The notes: a model not told the origin generated them from the letters alone. A stretch of DNA of 8,386 nt from Planctomycetaceae bacterium (GCA_031288765.1 JAITQV010000078.1:1-8386); one strand, 5' to 3'. Shown: positions 1-6,219, counted from the first letter of the stretch. Made by a program: numbers and translations.

Positions 1-21
1 TTTGTCGGAATATTTCCGCAT

Positions 22-198
22 AACCTTATTTTCAACCTGATTCCCTAACAAAACAACCTTAGTAGCCCAAAATTCCACACTCATCAACCTTATTACCTTA
101 TCTTTTATTTTCTTAATAAGGTAATAAGGTTGATTGTTTGAGGTTTTTTTTGCTGCTAAGGTTGTTTTGTTTGGAAAAATCAGGTTGAAAATAAGGTT
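22..198. repeat. 177-bp three-armed imperfect palindrome
   Basis: Three nested pairs of arms fold back around the centre. The outer arms are 22-42 and 178-198 (21 bp, perfect). The middle arms are 47-66 and 152-171 (20 bp with one mismatch; 47-62/156-171 is perfect). The inner arms are 83-101 and 116-134 (19 bp, perfect), enclosing a 14-nt loop. The arms share the motif AACCTTATT. No coding sequence lies inside. The arms are seen directly in the sequence. A non-autonomous MITE-like element is one reading and a structured transcript is another; neither is proven. Confidence 0.85.
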
Positions 199-418
199 TG
201 TTCTGCATAATAGTTTGACAATCACTGAATACTGTACTTTCCCAAAAATTAAGAAGGTCAATATGCTTAAATTTGAGGTATTTTAAAACAATCTCTATTT
301 TTTGCGGCTTCTACTTTTTGAGCAAAGGTACATTTAAATCGGCGATAATTTTGAGAAATACTTAAAATAAAGGTATGTGACTAAAATATTTTACCACAAT
401 CTTTCGGACAAGATAAAT

Positions 419-461
419 AGGATTGACAGGATTTTATTTGGTTTTTATCCCGTCAATTCCA
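419..461. repeat. Imperfect hairpin built from GGATTGACAGGAT
   Basis: GGATTGACAGGAT (420-432) pairs with ATCCCGTCAATTCC (447-460), with one bulged base and one mismatch, around a T-rich loop. The motif resembles the short GGATT(G/T)ACAGGATT repeats found between genes in many bacterial genomes; that comparison is from memory. It could be a terminator for a gene left of the window, or a dispersed repeat. Confidence 0.5.
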
Positions 462-625
462 TAATTCCCGCCAAAAAATCGGCATGGAAATGTTCCTTAA
501 ATTCAAAATCCCTCATTCTTGGCAAATAAAATGCTCGCCTTCCTCAAAACCGGTCATGTGCAACCGTGAGACGTATATCTAAATACGAAGAATAAAATAT
601 CAAACAGGAACAAAATAAAAAATTG

Positions 626-691
626 ACCGCAACTCGTCCGTAAAAATCCGTAAAGAAAAATTAGGTCTTGATAAAAGAGGGAAGTTGCGGT
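626..691. promoter_or_regulatory. 9-bp inverted repeat overlapping the putative kinase promoter
   Basis: ACCGCAACT (626-634) and AGTTGCGGT (683-691) are perfect inverted copies 48 nt apart. The right arm lies in the spacer of the promoter-like pair at 668-696. Two direct copies of TCCGTAAA (637-644, 647-654), one helical turn apart, sit between the arms. This arrangement fits a repressor or activator site, but the regulator is unknown and function is inferred only from position. Confidence 0.35.
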
Positions 692-696
692 AGATT
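668..696 (+). promoter_or_regulatory. Sigma-70-like promoter for the hybrid kinase
   Basis: TTGATA (668-673), a 17-bp spacer, then TAGATT (691-696). The first box has one mismatch to TTGACA and the second has two to TATAAT. The predicted start of transcription is near 703, which leaves a leader of about 200 nt before the ATG at 909. The call rests on the sequence match only. Confidence 0.4.
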
Positions 697-899
697 AAAG
701 AATAGGACTGTTTTTTGACTTGGGCGGTTGATTCCTTTTGAAAAAAATTATTACTAAAAAATTAGTAAACCCTATTCATACAAAAATACCCGCCCGTCTT
801 CAATGCCGGTTTTCGGGGAATGTACAAAATAAAACAATAATAAAGAAATTTATCAATAAAACCAAAACGTTTATTCCTTTGGAATTTCCGGTTGGGTTC

Positions 900-903
900 A
901 GGA
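900..903 (+). promoter_or_regulatory. Shine-Dalgarno AGGA supporting the ATG at 909
   Basis: AGGA ends five bases before the ATG at 909. The upstream in-frame TTG at 738 has no comparable site. This is the main reason for preferring the shorter form of the kinase. Confidence 0.45.
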
Positions 904-908
904 ATTCT

Positions 909-2861
909 ATGGTTGTTGCACCGGCACAAACTCAGTTCGAAAAAGATTACCGCTATCTTTCCCTGATCGCCGAGATACGAAAATCGTTTTACAGCCAAAA
1001 TGAACAAGAACTTATCCAGACATTTCTGGAATCCGTAACACACCTTTTCCAACTCGCCAAAGCATGGTACGGAATCTGCGCCAATAATACAATTCGCCCC
1101 GTATTGCACGCAGGAACCGCTAAGAATTGTATCGATATCGTCCAAATCAATCAGGAATTCGAAACGCCCAATATATCAAATAATGAATTTCCTTTGGTTC
1201 AGGCAATTACAAAAAACCAGCCGGTCGCTCTCCATTATCTCGATCAGCAGGAACAATTCGCTGCGTGGAAAACCTTCCTCGAAAATTCAAATTGCCGTTC
1301 AATTCTTGCGCTGCCCGTCGAAATTCATAACAAAATTGAAGCGGGAATCGTCTTGTATTCCTTTTCGCCCGACCCGTTCGATCCGCCAACTATTGATGAT
1401 CTTGTTCGGAGTATTCGGGAATTGACCGAAATTATCTCGGAAAAACGCCGCTGGGCAAAACAACTAAAAGAACTCAGGAAATCAAAAGAACTCGCCGAAG
1501 CCGACGCAACAAAAAAAACACGCTTTCTCGCAAATATGTCCCACGAAATCCGAACCCCTATGACCGCAATTCTCGGATTTACGGAAATTTTGCTCCGCGA
1601 TTATCTCACCCCCCCGCCAAATAAAAACAACGATACAAATAAAACAAAAAATCCCTCCGCATCGGAATCTTCCCTTAATACTTTGGAACATTGCAAAAAT
1701 ATTGTACAAACTATTCAAAATAATGCGGAATTTCTTCTCTCGATTCTCAATGATATTTTGGATTTCTCCAAATTGGAAGCCGGCATGATGAAAGCGGAGA
1801 ATATCGCGGTTCCGCTTCAACCGTTTCTTCGTGAATTGGCAATGCTTTATTCGATTCAGACGCGGGCGAAACATTTGGCGTTCTCGATAAAACCTCTAAC
1901 CCCCCTCCCAAAATTTGTCAATACCGATCCGGTACGGCTCAAACAAATTCTAATGAATCTGGTTGGGAACGCCGTCAAATTCACACAACACGGAGAAATA
2001 ACAATCTCTATCGCCTGGATTGATGCCGATACACAAATTCCTTCGGATAAATATCAGCAGGAAAAAAACGGGAAAACCGAAGGGAGTTTGTTTTTTTCCG
2101 TGAAAGATACGGGAGTCGGAATTTCGCAGGAAGTATTATCAACATTATTTGTGCCGTTTCAACAAGCAAATACCGAAACAACACGGCATTTCGGCGGTTC
2201 AGGGCTTGGGTTGGTGATTTCAAAACGGTTGATTCGGCTTTTGGGCGGAGAAATGGTTGTTAAAAGCCGTGAAGGTTTCGGAAGTACGTTTACCGTCGTA
2301 TTGCCGCAACAATTTGATAATGATACGCAATTTGAAACTCTTTCGGCGTTTGAATCTTTTCCTGAGGATTTCAAGAACAAAAACGCTGTTGCCGAAACAC
2401 CGGATTGGTCAATTTCAAAATCAGATTCAAATTCCGGTTCCGGTTCCGATTCTAACTCGGTAACGTTAACACCGGCAAATTCTCTTGCGGGGCGACGGAT
2501 TCTTCTGGCGGAAGACAGCCAAGACAGCCGGCGTTTGTTTTCATGGATTATGAAAAAAGCGGGAGCGGAAGTTGCCGAAACAGAAAACGGTCAGGCTGCG
2601 GTGGAAATCGTTGAGAAAAATATTGAGAACACTTCGCCGTTTGATATAATTTTAATGGACATGGAAATGCCGGTCATGGACGGTTACACGGCAACCCGCC
2701 GACTGCGTGAAATGGGTTACACGAATCCGATTATTGCGTTAACCGCTCATGCGTTGTCCGAAGAACATCGAAAGTGTTTGGATGCCGGTTGTAACGGTTA
2801 CATCGTAAAACCAATCCTTCGCGACGCTTTGATCACGGCAATCCTGAAATACTTAAACTAA
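909..2861 (+). CDS. GAF-domain hybrid sensor histidine kinase with C-terminal receiver
   Basis: This is a soluble hybrid kinase; no membrane segment is visible. Residue numbers below count from the in-frame TTG at 738; subtract 57 for the ATG at 909. A GAF-like sensor domain covers about 70-235 and is followed by a charged helical linker. The DHp helix has FLANMSHEIRTP with phospho-accepting His269. The ATPase domain has the N-box NLVGNAVKF (Asn411), the G1 box DTGVGI (457-462) and the G2 box GGSGLGL (486-492). After a Ser/Asp/Gly-rich linker (560-574) comes a receiver domain with acidic Glu592/Asp593, phospho-acceptor Asp641, Thr669 and Lys691. All catalytic residues are present. The loop between the two DHp helices carries a low-complexity Asn/Thr/Ser/Pro insertion (about 291-313). 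No response regulator or output gene adjoins it, so the ligand and target are unknown. The first 57 codons from TTG 738 look unlike a domain, and the ATG at 909 has AGGA before it, hence the start chosen. Confidence 0.93.
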   Translation: MVVAPAQTQFEKDYRYLSLIAEIRKSFYSQNEQELIQTFLESVTHLFQLAKAWYGICANNTIRPVLHAGTAKNCIDIVQINQEFETPNISNNEFPLVQAITKNQPVALHYLDQQEQFAAWKTFLENSNCRSILALPVEIHNKIEAGIVLYSFSPDPFDPPTIDDLVRSIRELTEIISEKRRWAKQLKELRKSKELAEADATKKTRFLANMSHEIRTPMTAILGFTEILLRDYLTPPPNKNNDTNKTKNPSASESSLNTLEHCKNIVQTIQNNAEFLLSILNDILDFSKLEAGMMKAENIAVPLQPFLRELAMLYSIQTRAKHLAFSIKPLTPLPKFVNTDPVRLKQILMNLVGNAVKFTQHGEITISIAWIDADTQIPSDKYQQEKNGKTEGSLFFSVKDTGVGISQEVLSTLFVPFQQANTETTRHFGGSGLGLVISKRLIRLLGGEMVVKSREGFGSTFTVVLPQQFDNDTQFETLSAFESFPEDFKNKNAVAETPDWSISKSDSNSGSGSDSNSVTLTPANSLAGRRILLAEDSQDSRRLFSWIMKKAGAEVAETENGQAAVEIVEKNIENTSPFDIILMDMEMPVMDGYTATRRLREMGYTNPIIALTAHALSEEHRKCLDAGCNGYIVKPILRDALITAILKYLN

Positions 2862-2938
2862 AACCGAAACGTTACGCTTAACTAAAATTCTTAAAATTTA
2901 ACCTGTTAATATTAACCATTTGACCCCTTAACAATGTT

Positions 2939-3823
2939 ATGTCTATGAAACGATTTTTGTTTATTTTTTGTTGTGTTGCTGCGGTATTGACATCTTTGGA
3001 GTCGTTTGCCGGCGATTCGATTATTGCAACGAACGCACAAATCGAAAAAGTTGTTGACGGATTCGGATTCACCGAAGGTCCCGCCGTAACTGCAAACGGC
3101 GATATTTATTTCGTTGATGATCCGAACAGCAAAATTTATTTCTGGTCGGTTGCGGATCGGAAGTTGTCGGTTTTTGTGGAACAGTCCGCTCACGCCAACG
3201 GAATGTACGTTAATCAAAACGGCGATCTTGTTGTTTGTGAAGGCGAAACCGGCAGTGTTGTTTCGTACGATAAGTCGGGTAAACGGACGGTGTTGGCTTC
3301 CGTTTTTGACGGTAAACGGTTCAACAAACCAAACGATTTATGGATTGATCCGAAAGGCGGAATTTATTTTACTGATCCTGTTTACGGTAAAGATTACAAA
3401 GTAATTCAGGACGGCGAACATGTTTATTATATTTTGCCGGACAAAAGTAATGTGTTGAAAGTGGTTGCCGATATGGTAAAACCCAACGGTATTATCGGAA
3501 CACCCGACGGTAAACTGCTTTATATTACGGATCAAGTTGCCGGTAAAGTCTGGCGTTACAACATTCAGCCCGACGGAACATTATCGGATAAAACCTTGTT
3601 TGCAAATATCGGTGTTGACGGAATGACGATTGATAACCGCGGAAATGTTTATGTTACGGCGGATCAGATTTACGTTTTTGATACAAACGGTAAGGAGATT
3701 CAGCGTATCAAGGTTCCCGAAGTGCCAGCCAATATCTGTTTCGGCGGTAAAGATCGAAAGACATTATATATTACTGCCGGAAAAGGGTTTTACCGTTTGG
3801 CGATGAATGTTCACGGTTATTAA
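2939..3823 (+). CDS. Exported SMP-30/gluconolactonase-family beta-propeller protein
   Basis: The protein has 294 residues with a Sec signal peptide: basic MSMKRF, a hydrophobic core to about residue 20, and likely cleavage after SFA at residue 24. The mature part is a six-bladed propeller of the SMP-30/gluconolaconase/LRE-like family, which includes Ca-dependent lactonases of sugar catabolism. The expected metal-site positions can be picked out: Glu46 in FTEGP, Asn132 in KPNDL, Asn183 in KPNGI and Asp227 in GVDGM. Length and motif order match the family, so an active periplasmic lactone hydrolase is plausible, though the substrate cannot be read from sequence. A second ATG two codons in (2945) is an equally good start. 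No Shine-Dalgarno precedes either. It lies 77 nt after the kinase on the same strand and could be co-transcribed, but no functional link is evident. Confidence 0.9.
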   Translation: MSMKRFLFIFCCVAAVLTSLESFAGDSIIATNAQIEKVVDGFGFTEGPAVTANGDIYFVDDPNSKIYFWSVADRKLSVFVEQSAHANGMYVNQNGDLVVCEGETGSVVSYDKSGKRTVLASVFDGKRFNKPNDLWIDPKGGIYFTDPVYGKDYKVIQDGEHVYYILPDKSNVLKVVADMVKPNGIIGTPDGKLLYITDQVAGKVWRYNIQPDGTLSDKTLFANIGVDGMTIDNRGNVYVTADQIYVFDTNGKEIQRIKVPEVPANICFGGKDRKTLYITAGKGFYRLAMNVHGY

Positions 3824-3883
3824 ATTTTTTGTATCCATTCGGCAAAAAATTTCATCGGGAACTCATAAATTACATTGAATATG

Positions 3884-3928
3884 ACCGATACGAAAATTCA
3901 GTTCGACCGCTGTCTTTATCGTATCGGT
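3884..3928 (+). terminator. Terminator-like hairpin after the SMP-30 gene
   Basis: ACCGATACGA (3884-3893) and TCGTATCGGT (3919-3928) form a perfect 10-bp stem around a 25-nt loop, followed by TTTCTCCT. It lies 60 nt downstream of the stop codon of the propeller gene. The long loop and short, interrupted T-tract make it a moderate rather than a strong intrinsic terminator. Confidence 0.45.
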
Positions 3929-4263
3929 TTTCTCCTCAATCGAACGGTGAAATAAATCACGAAACCGATTACCGCCCAAAGGCAATTTTTATAAATCGGC
4001 TTAAACCAAAATGGATAAAGAGGTGTCTTTTGAAGAACAGATATTAATTTGTAAACTGTTTTAAGAACGAGAATTTTGAACATCAAAAGAACATCAAACG
4101 CAGGACGCCTCGCATAGGATTTTTTCTCCGGCGAGCGAACCTGATTCAGTAAATCAAAAAAAATAGACCAGTCGATCAATTCATCAAGACGACGGAGAAA
4201 ATCATTGATTTGATTGATCTTGTCAAGCTGGTACTCAACATCAAAAACGGATGGTTGTGACAT
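3916..4263 (-). pseudogene. Truncated IS5-family transposase (N-terminal fragment)
   Basis: Read on the minus strand from the ATG at 4263, the first 73 residues match the N-terminal domain of IS5-family transposases (DUF772 type). They run from MSQPSVFDVE through a helical region to the conserved block RRPAFDVLLMFKILVLKTVYKL. Family members continue with an S-D-x-Q-T-E / R-x-S-F-x-R-F-L segment and then the DDE catalytic domain. None of that is present in any of the three minus-strand frames I translated. Homology therefore ends near 4045, and the remaining 42 codons to 3916 are probably flanking DNA read through by chance. The catalytic core is absent, so the product cannot be active. An in-frame extension to 4365 exists but is AT-rich and probably not translated. 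Confidence 0.75.
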
Positions 4264-4390
4264 GGTCTTGAAAATTAAGGAGAAAGTGAATGGGTAAAAG
4301 GAATTCCAAAAAATACCGGCGACGCTTAGCATAACAAAAAAATAATTCGCAACAATAGCTCTCATTATAAATGATTTTTTAGAGATGCCC
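4045..4390 (-). mobile_element. Remnant of an IS5-family insertion sequence, transposase-proximal end
   Basis: The minus strand starting at 4390 reads GGGCATCTCTAAAAAATC, a GC-rich tip followed by an A-run that looks like an insertion-sequence terminal repeat. It lies 127 nt upstream of the transposase ATG at 4263, in the correct orientation. I found no inverted partner of this end to the left, between 3824 and 4045. The element is therefore a one-ended fragment whose left boundary is set only by loss of transposase homology. The outside flank, TATTAACTAA, could contain a short target duplication, but the other side is gone. Confidence 0.6.
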
Positions 4391-4473
4391 TATTAACTAA
4401 TCTGTTGCCTACCTTTTCTTTACAAAACTACAAAAAATTAACCATGAACCCCAAAAATATCAAAAAATGTCAT

Positions 4474-4683
4474 ACGACAATTACCAATTGTCACACGACA
4501 ATCGTCGGTTGTCGCACGACAATCGCCGGCTGTCATACGACAATCGCCGGCTGTCGCACGACAATTGACGGTTGCCAAACGACAATCGCCGGTTGTCATA
4601 CGACAATTGACGGTTGTCGCACGACAATTGCCGGTTGTCATACGACAATTGCCGGTTGTCACACGACAATTACCGGTTGTCGC
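4474..4683. repeat. Ten tandem 21-bp palindromic units
   Basis: Ten units begin every 21 bases at 4474, 4495, 4516, 4537, 4558, 4579, 4600, 4621, 4642 and 4663. A partial unit sits at each end (4468-4473 and 4684-4690). The consensus is roughly ACGACAATYGCCGGTTGTCRY. Most units hold the inverted pair GACAA / TTGTC around a 7-nt centre, so each can form its own small hairpin. Because 21 is divisible by three, all frames stay open on both strands. On the plus strand the unit would read C-(H/R)-T-T-I-x-G. The units differ at amino-acid-changing positions as readily as silent ones, which argues against protein coding. Confidence 0.92.
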
Positions 4684-4693
4684 ACGACATTTT

Positions 4694-4762
4694 TTGCATT
4701 TTGCACGTCCGAATGCTTCAAAAAGATGCAAATTCGACCAAAATTGCTGCAAAATAATGCAA
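4694..4762. repeat. Inverted repeat flanking the tandem array
   Basis: TTGCATTTTGCA (4694-4705) pairs with TGCAAAATAATGCAA (4748-4762), with a 3-nt bulge. It immediately follows the last partial 21-bp unit. It may belong to the same repeat structure; function unknown. Confidence 0.4.
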
Positions 4763-4828
4763 TTCGGGTATCTATTCAGTCAGGTCGGCAACCGTTCACT
4801 CACTTACGATCAACCATTCATAAGGTAG

Positions 4829-4865
4829 GCAATCGTTGGGTGAAAGCCCCTCGCCGAGCGATTGC
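4829..4865 (+). repeat. GAAA-loop hairpin, copy 1
   Basis: The outer stem is GCAATCG (4829-4835) with CGATTGC (4859-4865). The inner stem is GGGT-GAAA-GCCC, closed by a T-G pair. The copy aligns with 4921-4960. The inner closing pair is T-G here and T-A in the other copy, and both keep the stem. Confidence 0.65.
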
Positions 4866-4920
4866 GTCGGCGTTAGCCGACAAGGAATTTATGTCATGTT
4901 GGTTGTTCGGATTGCCTACG

Positions 4921-4960
4921 GCAAGCGACCGTGGGTGAAAACCCTTCGGCGAACGATTGC
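4921..4960 (+). repeat. GAAA-loop hairpin, copy 2
   Basis: The outer stem is GCAAGCG (4921-4927) with CGATTGC (4954-4960), with one G-A mismatch. The inner stem is GGGT-GAAA-ACCC, fully paired, and CCG before it can pair with CGG after it. It has the same orientation and the same terminal loop as copy 1. Confidence 0.65.
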
Positions 4961-5090
4961 CTACTTTGTGAATTGTTTGCCTGACTGCCTGACTGACTGA
5001 ATTGATGCCCCAAAAAAGAAAATAATCGTAAAAAGACCTCTTGCATTAAAATCCCTTTTTTTGGAAACTACGTTAAGAGATTTTTTCAGA

Positions 5091-5133
5091 ATAGCGGAGT
5101 TTCCGCTATGTAAAACAGGCAATCTGTTAGGAG
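5091..5133 (+). promoter_or_regulatory. Two leader hairpins and Shine-Dalgarno before the lipoprotein gene
   Basis: ATAGCGGA-gtt-TCCGCTAT (5091-5109) is a perfect 8-bp stem with a 3-nt loop. Five bases later AACAG-gcaat-CTGTT (5114-5128) forms a second stem. AGGAG (5129-5133) follows at once, 11 nt before the ATG at 5145. The site supports that ATG over the in-frame TTG at 5061. Folding of the second stem next to AGGAG could affect ribosome access; that is inference. Confidence 0.5.
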
Positions 5134-5144
5134 AATTTTTTTCA

Positions 5145-5825
5145 ATGCCGCAAATAATCCGATTTTATCAACCCAGATTCTGGACGATTCTATTTTTTTT
5201 GTTTATCATATTACCTTTGGCGGGCGGTTGTTCGGCGTACCGGTCTTTCGACACTCGTGAATTCTCATGGCAACTAAATGCTCCAAAATCAAATAATCCG
5301 ATTTTTGTCGAGGCTTATGACCACGATTTCCTTTGGACGGTTTTGGTTGATGTTGTCGATTCGCATTTTGAAATTGAACGCGAAATGCCGGTTCGGCTTT
5401 ACAACAACATTTTGACGGAAGGCAGACTGGATACAAAACCCAAAATCGGCGCATCAATAACGGAATTTTGGCATGCGGATTCGGTGGGATTGAGTGAACG
5501 GATTGACAGCACATTCCAGACAATTCGGCGGCGTGTTGAAGTTCATGTGATTCCTGAAACCGGCGGATACCTGATTGATGTTAAAGTTTACAAAGAATTG
5601 GAAGACAACAAAAATCCCCTCAAATCCAATTCCTCCGCAAATTTACGGTTTGAAGATGAAGTGGATTCCTTTGCAAAACAAATTGATGTTGATTTGGGTT
5701 CGGGCAACTGGTTTATTGTGGAACGTGATACGGCAATGGAAAATCGTTTACTTTTGGAGATTGTGTACCGGCTGAAACATCCGTCGGGAATTATTCGAAA
5801 ATCAAAAGAACCCATTCGAGGGTAA
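5145..5825 (+). CDS. Conserved planctomycete-type lipoprotein of unknown function
   Basis: The 226-residue protein starts MPQIIRFYQPRFW and has a long hydrophobic stretch ending LPLAGGC. That is a lipobox-like site with the lipidated Cys at residue 29, so the mature protein should be membrane-anchored and face outward. The soluble part contains FLWTVLVDVVDSHFEIERE, then LTEGRLDTKPKIG, then an I-R-R-R-V-E-V-H-V segment and a YKELED segment. From memory this order resembles an unnamed lipoprotein family conserved in Pirellulales-like planctomycetes; I know no established function. The start at 5145 has AGGAG upstream and puts the signal sequence at the N-terminus. An in-frame TTG at 5061 would add 28 residues that spoil it. 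The gene ends 12 nt before clpS on the same strand, so the two are probably co-transcribed. Confidence 0.8.
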   Translation: MPQIIRFYQPRFWTILFFLFIILPLAGGCSAYRSFDTREFSWQLNAPKSNNPIFVEAYDHDFLWTVLVDVVDSHFEIEREMPVRLYNNILTEGRLDTKPKIGASITEFWHADSVGLSERIDSTFQTIRRRVEVHVIPETGGYLIDVKVYKELEDNKNPLKSNSSANLRFEDEVDSFAKQIDVDLGSGNWFIVERDTAMENRLLLEIVYRLKHPSGIIRKSKEPIRG

Positions 5826-5837
5826 AATCTCACTACC

Positions 5838-6200
5838 ATGTCTCATTTCAATCTTGCGGAAACGAACCAAACAGCAACCGCCGTCATGGTTCGCCCAAAA
5901 AATAAACGAAAAAAGAAACCAAAATACGAACCAAAATATCATGTGATTCTTTGGAATGACGAAGTTCATACGTTTGAATACGTGGTTCACATGCTCCAAA
6001 TTCTTTTTGGTTATCCGCCGGAACGCGGTTGGCAATTAGCGAGAGAGGTTGATTCTTACGGAAAAGCAATTGTGTTTACGTCTTCGCTGGATCGGGCGGA
6101 AATAAAACGTGATCAAATATTATCGTTTGGTCCCGACCCTCTCCTGTTTGAGTCAAACGGTCCCCTCATCGCTACCCTCGAAAAAAATATAGAAAATTAA
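5838..6200 (+). CDS. clpS: ATP-dependent Clp protease adaptor ClpS, planctomycete type
   Basis: ClpS binds proteins with destabilising N-terminal residues and hands them to the ClpA/ClpC unfoldase for ClpP degradation in the cytoplasm. The 120-residue protein has a basic, flexible N-terminal extension (KNKRKKKPKY, about 21-30), then the ClpS core from YHVILWNDE (34-42) through the V-D-S-Y-G-K-A strand (71-77) to the C-terminal PLIATLEK. Asn40 and Asp41 correspond to the N-degron-binding Asn34/Asp35 of E. coli ClpS, with Glu42 at Asp36. The gatekeeper Met40 aligns with Phe46, and His66 aligns with Asp72. The segment AEIKRDQILSFGPD (87-100) is the pattern I associate with planctomycete ClpS. 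No clpA or clpP is next to it. It starts 12 nt after the lipoprotein stop and has no Shine-Dalgarno, so translational coupling is possible. Confidence 0.9.
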   Translation: MSHFNLAETNQTATAVMVRPKNKRKKKPKYEPKYHVILWNDEVHTFEYVVHMLQILFGYPPERGWQLAREVDSYGKAIVFTSSLDRAEIKRDQILSFGPDPLLFESNGPLIATLEKNIEN

Positions 6201-6219
6201 TTTCGAAAAATACAAATTG

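Larger units (their letters stand above)
1..737. other. Gene-free region upstream of the hybrid kinase
   Basis: I see no convincing coding sequence on either strand in this 737-bp AT-rich stretch. It contains a long imperfect palindrome (22-198), a hairpin made from a GGATTGAC-type repeat (419-461), a 9-bp inverted repeat (626-634 with 683-691), two TCCGTAAA copies ten bases apart (637-644 and 647-654), and a promoter-like pair (668-696). The part from about 200 to 415 is AT-rich with no structure I can name. Confidence 0.7.
4774..5002. repeat. About 230-bp block of nested inverted repeats
   Basis: Outer arms ATTCAGTCAG (4774-4783) and CTGACTGAAT (4993-5002) enclose a perfect 13-bp pair, GTAGGCAATCGTT (4825-4837) and AACGATTGCCTAC (4952-4964). 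Inside these are two related GAAA-capped hairpins (4829-4865 and 4921-4960), with the perfect hairpin GTCGGC-gtta-GCCGAC (4866-4881) between them. CGCCGA (4852-4857) can pair either within the first hairpin region or with TCGGCG (4867-4872), so alternative folds are possible. The right side has repeated CCTGACT. ATTGCCTAC occurs directly at 4911-4919 and 4956-4964, and its relative TTGCCTACC is at 4405-4413. It could be a structured RNA, a non-autonomous mobile element, or a leader for the downstream lipoprotein gene. Confidence 0.7.

Noticed and set aside
715..743. TTGACT at 715 as a kinase -35 box
   Set aside because: No acceptable -10 box lies 16-18 bases downstream; the pair at 668-696 is better.
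762..1145. Antisense open frame under the kinase N-terminal region
   Set aside because: It lies opposite the well-supported kinase frame and has no recognisable domain or start signal.
2912..3217. Antisense open frame under the SMP-30 gene
   Set aside because: It is a shadow of a clear propeller-protein gene with signal peptide and metal-site motifs.
4264..4365. 34-codon N-terminal extension of the transposase fragment
   Set aside because: Family members begin near the MSQPSVFDVE segment; the extension is AT-rich and lies in the usual leader between the element end and the gene.
4474..4683. CRISPR array
   Set aside because: Units are 21 bp and contiguous, with no unique spacers and no cas genes in the window.
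4405..4938. Open frame of 177 codons across the tandem repeats, and its antisense counterparts
   Set aside because: The frames are open because the unit is 21 bp and lacks stops in every frame. Differences between units are not biased to silent positions, and the frame runs into the unrelated hairpin block.
5061..5144. TTG start giving the lipoprotein 28 extra residues
   Set aside because: It would bury the signal sequence internally and run through both leader hairpins; the ATG at 5145 has AGGAG upstream.
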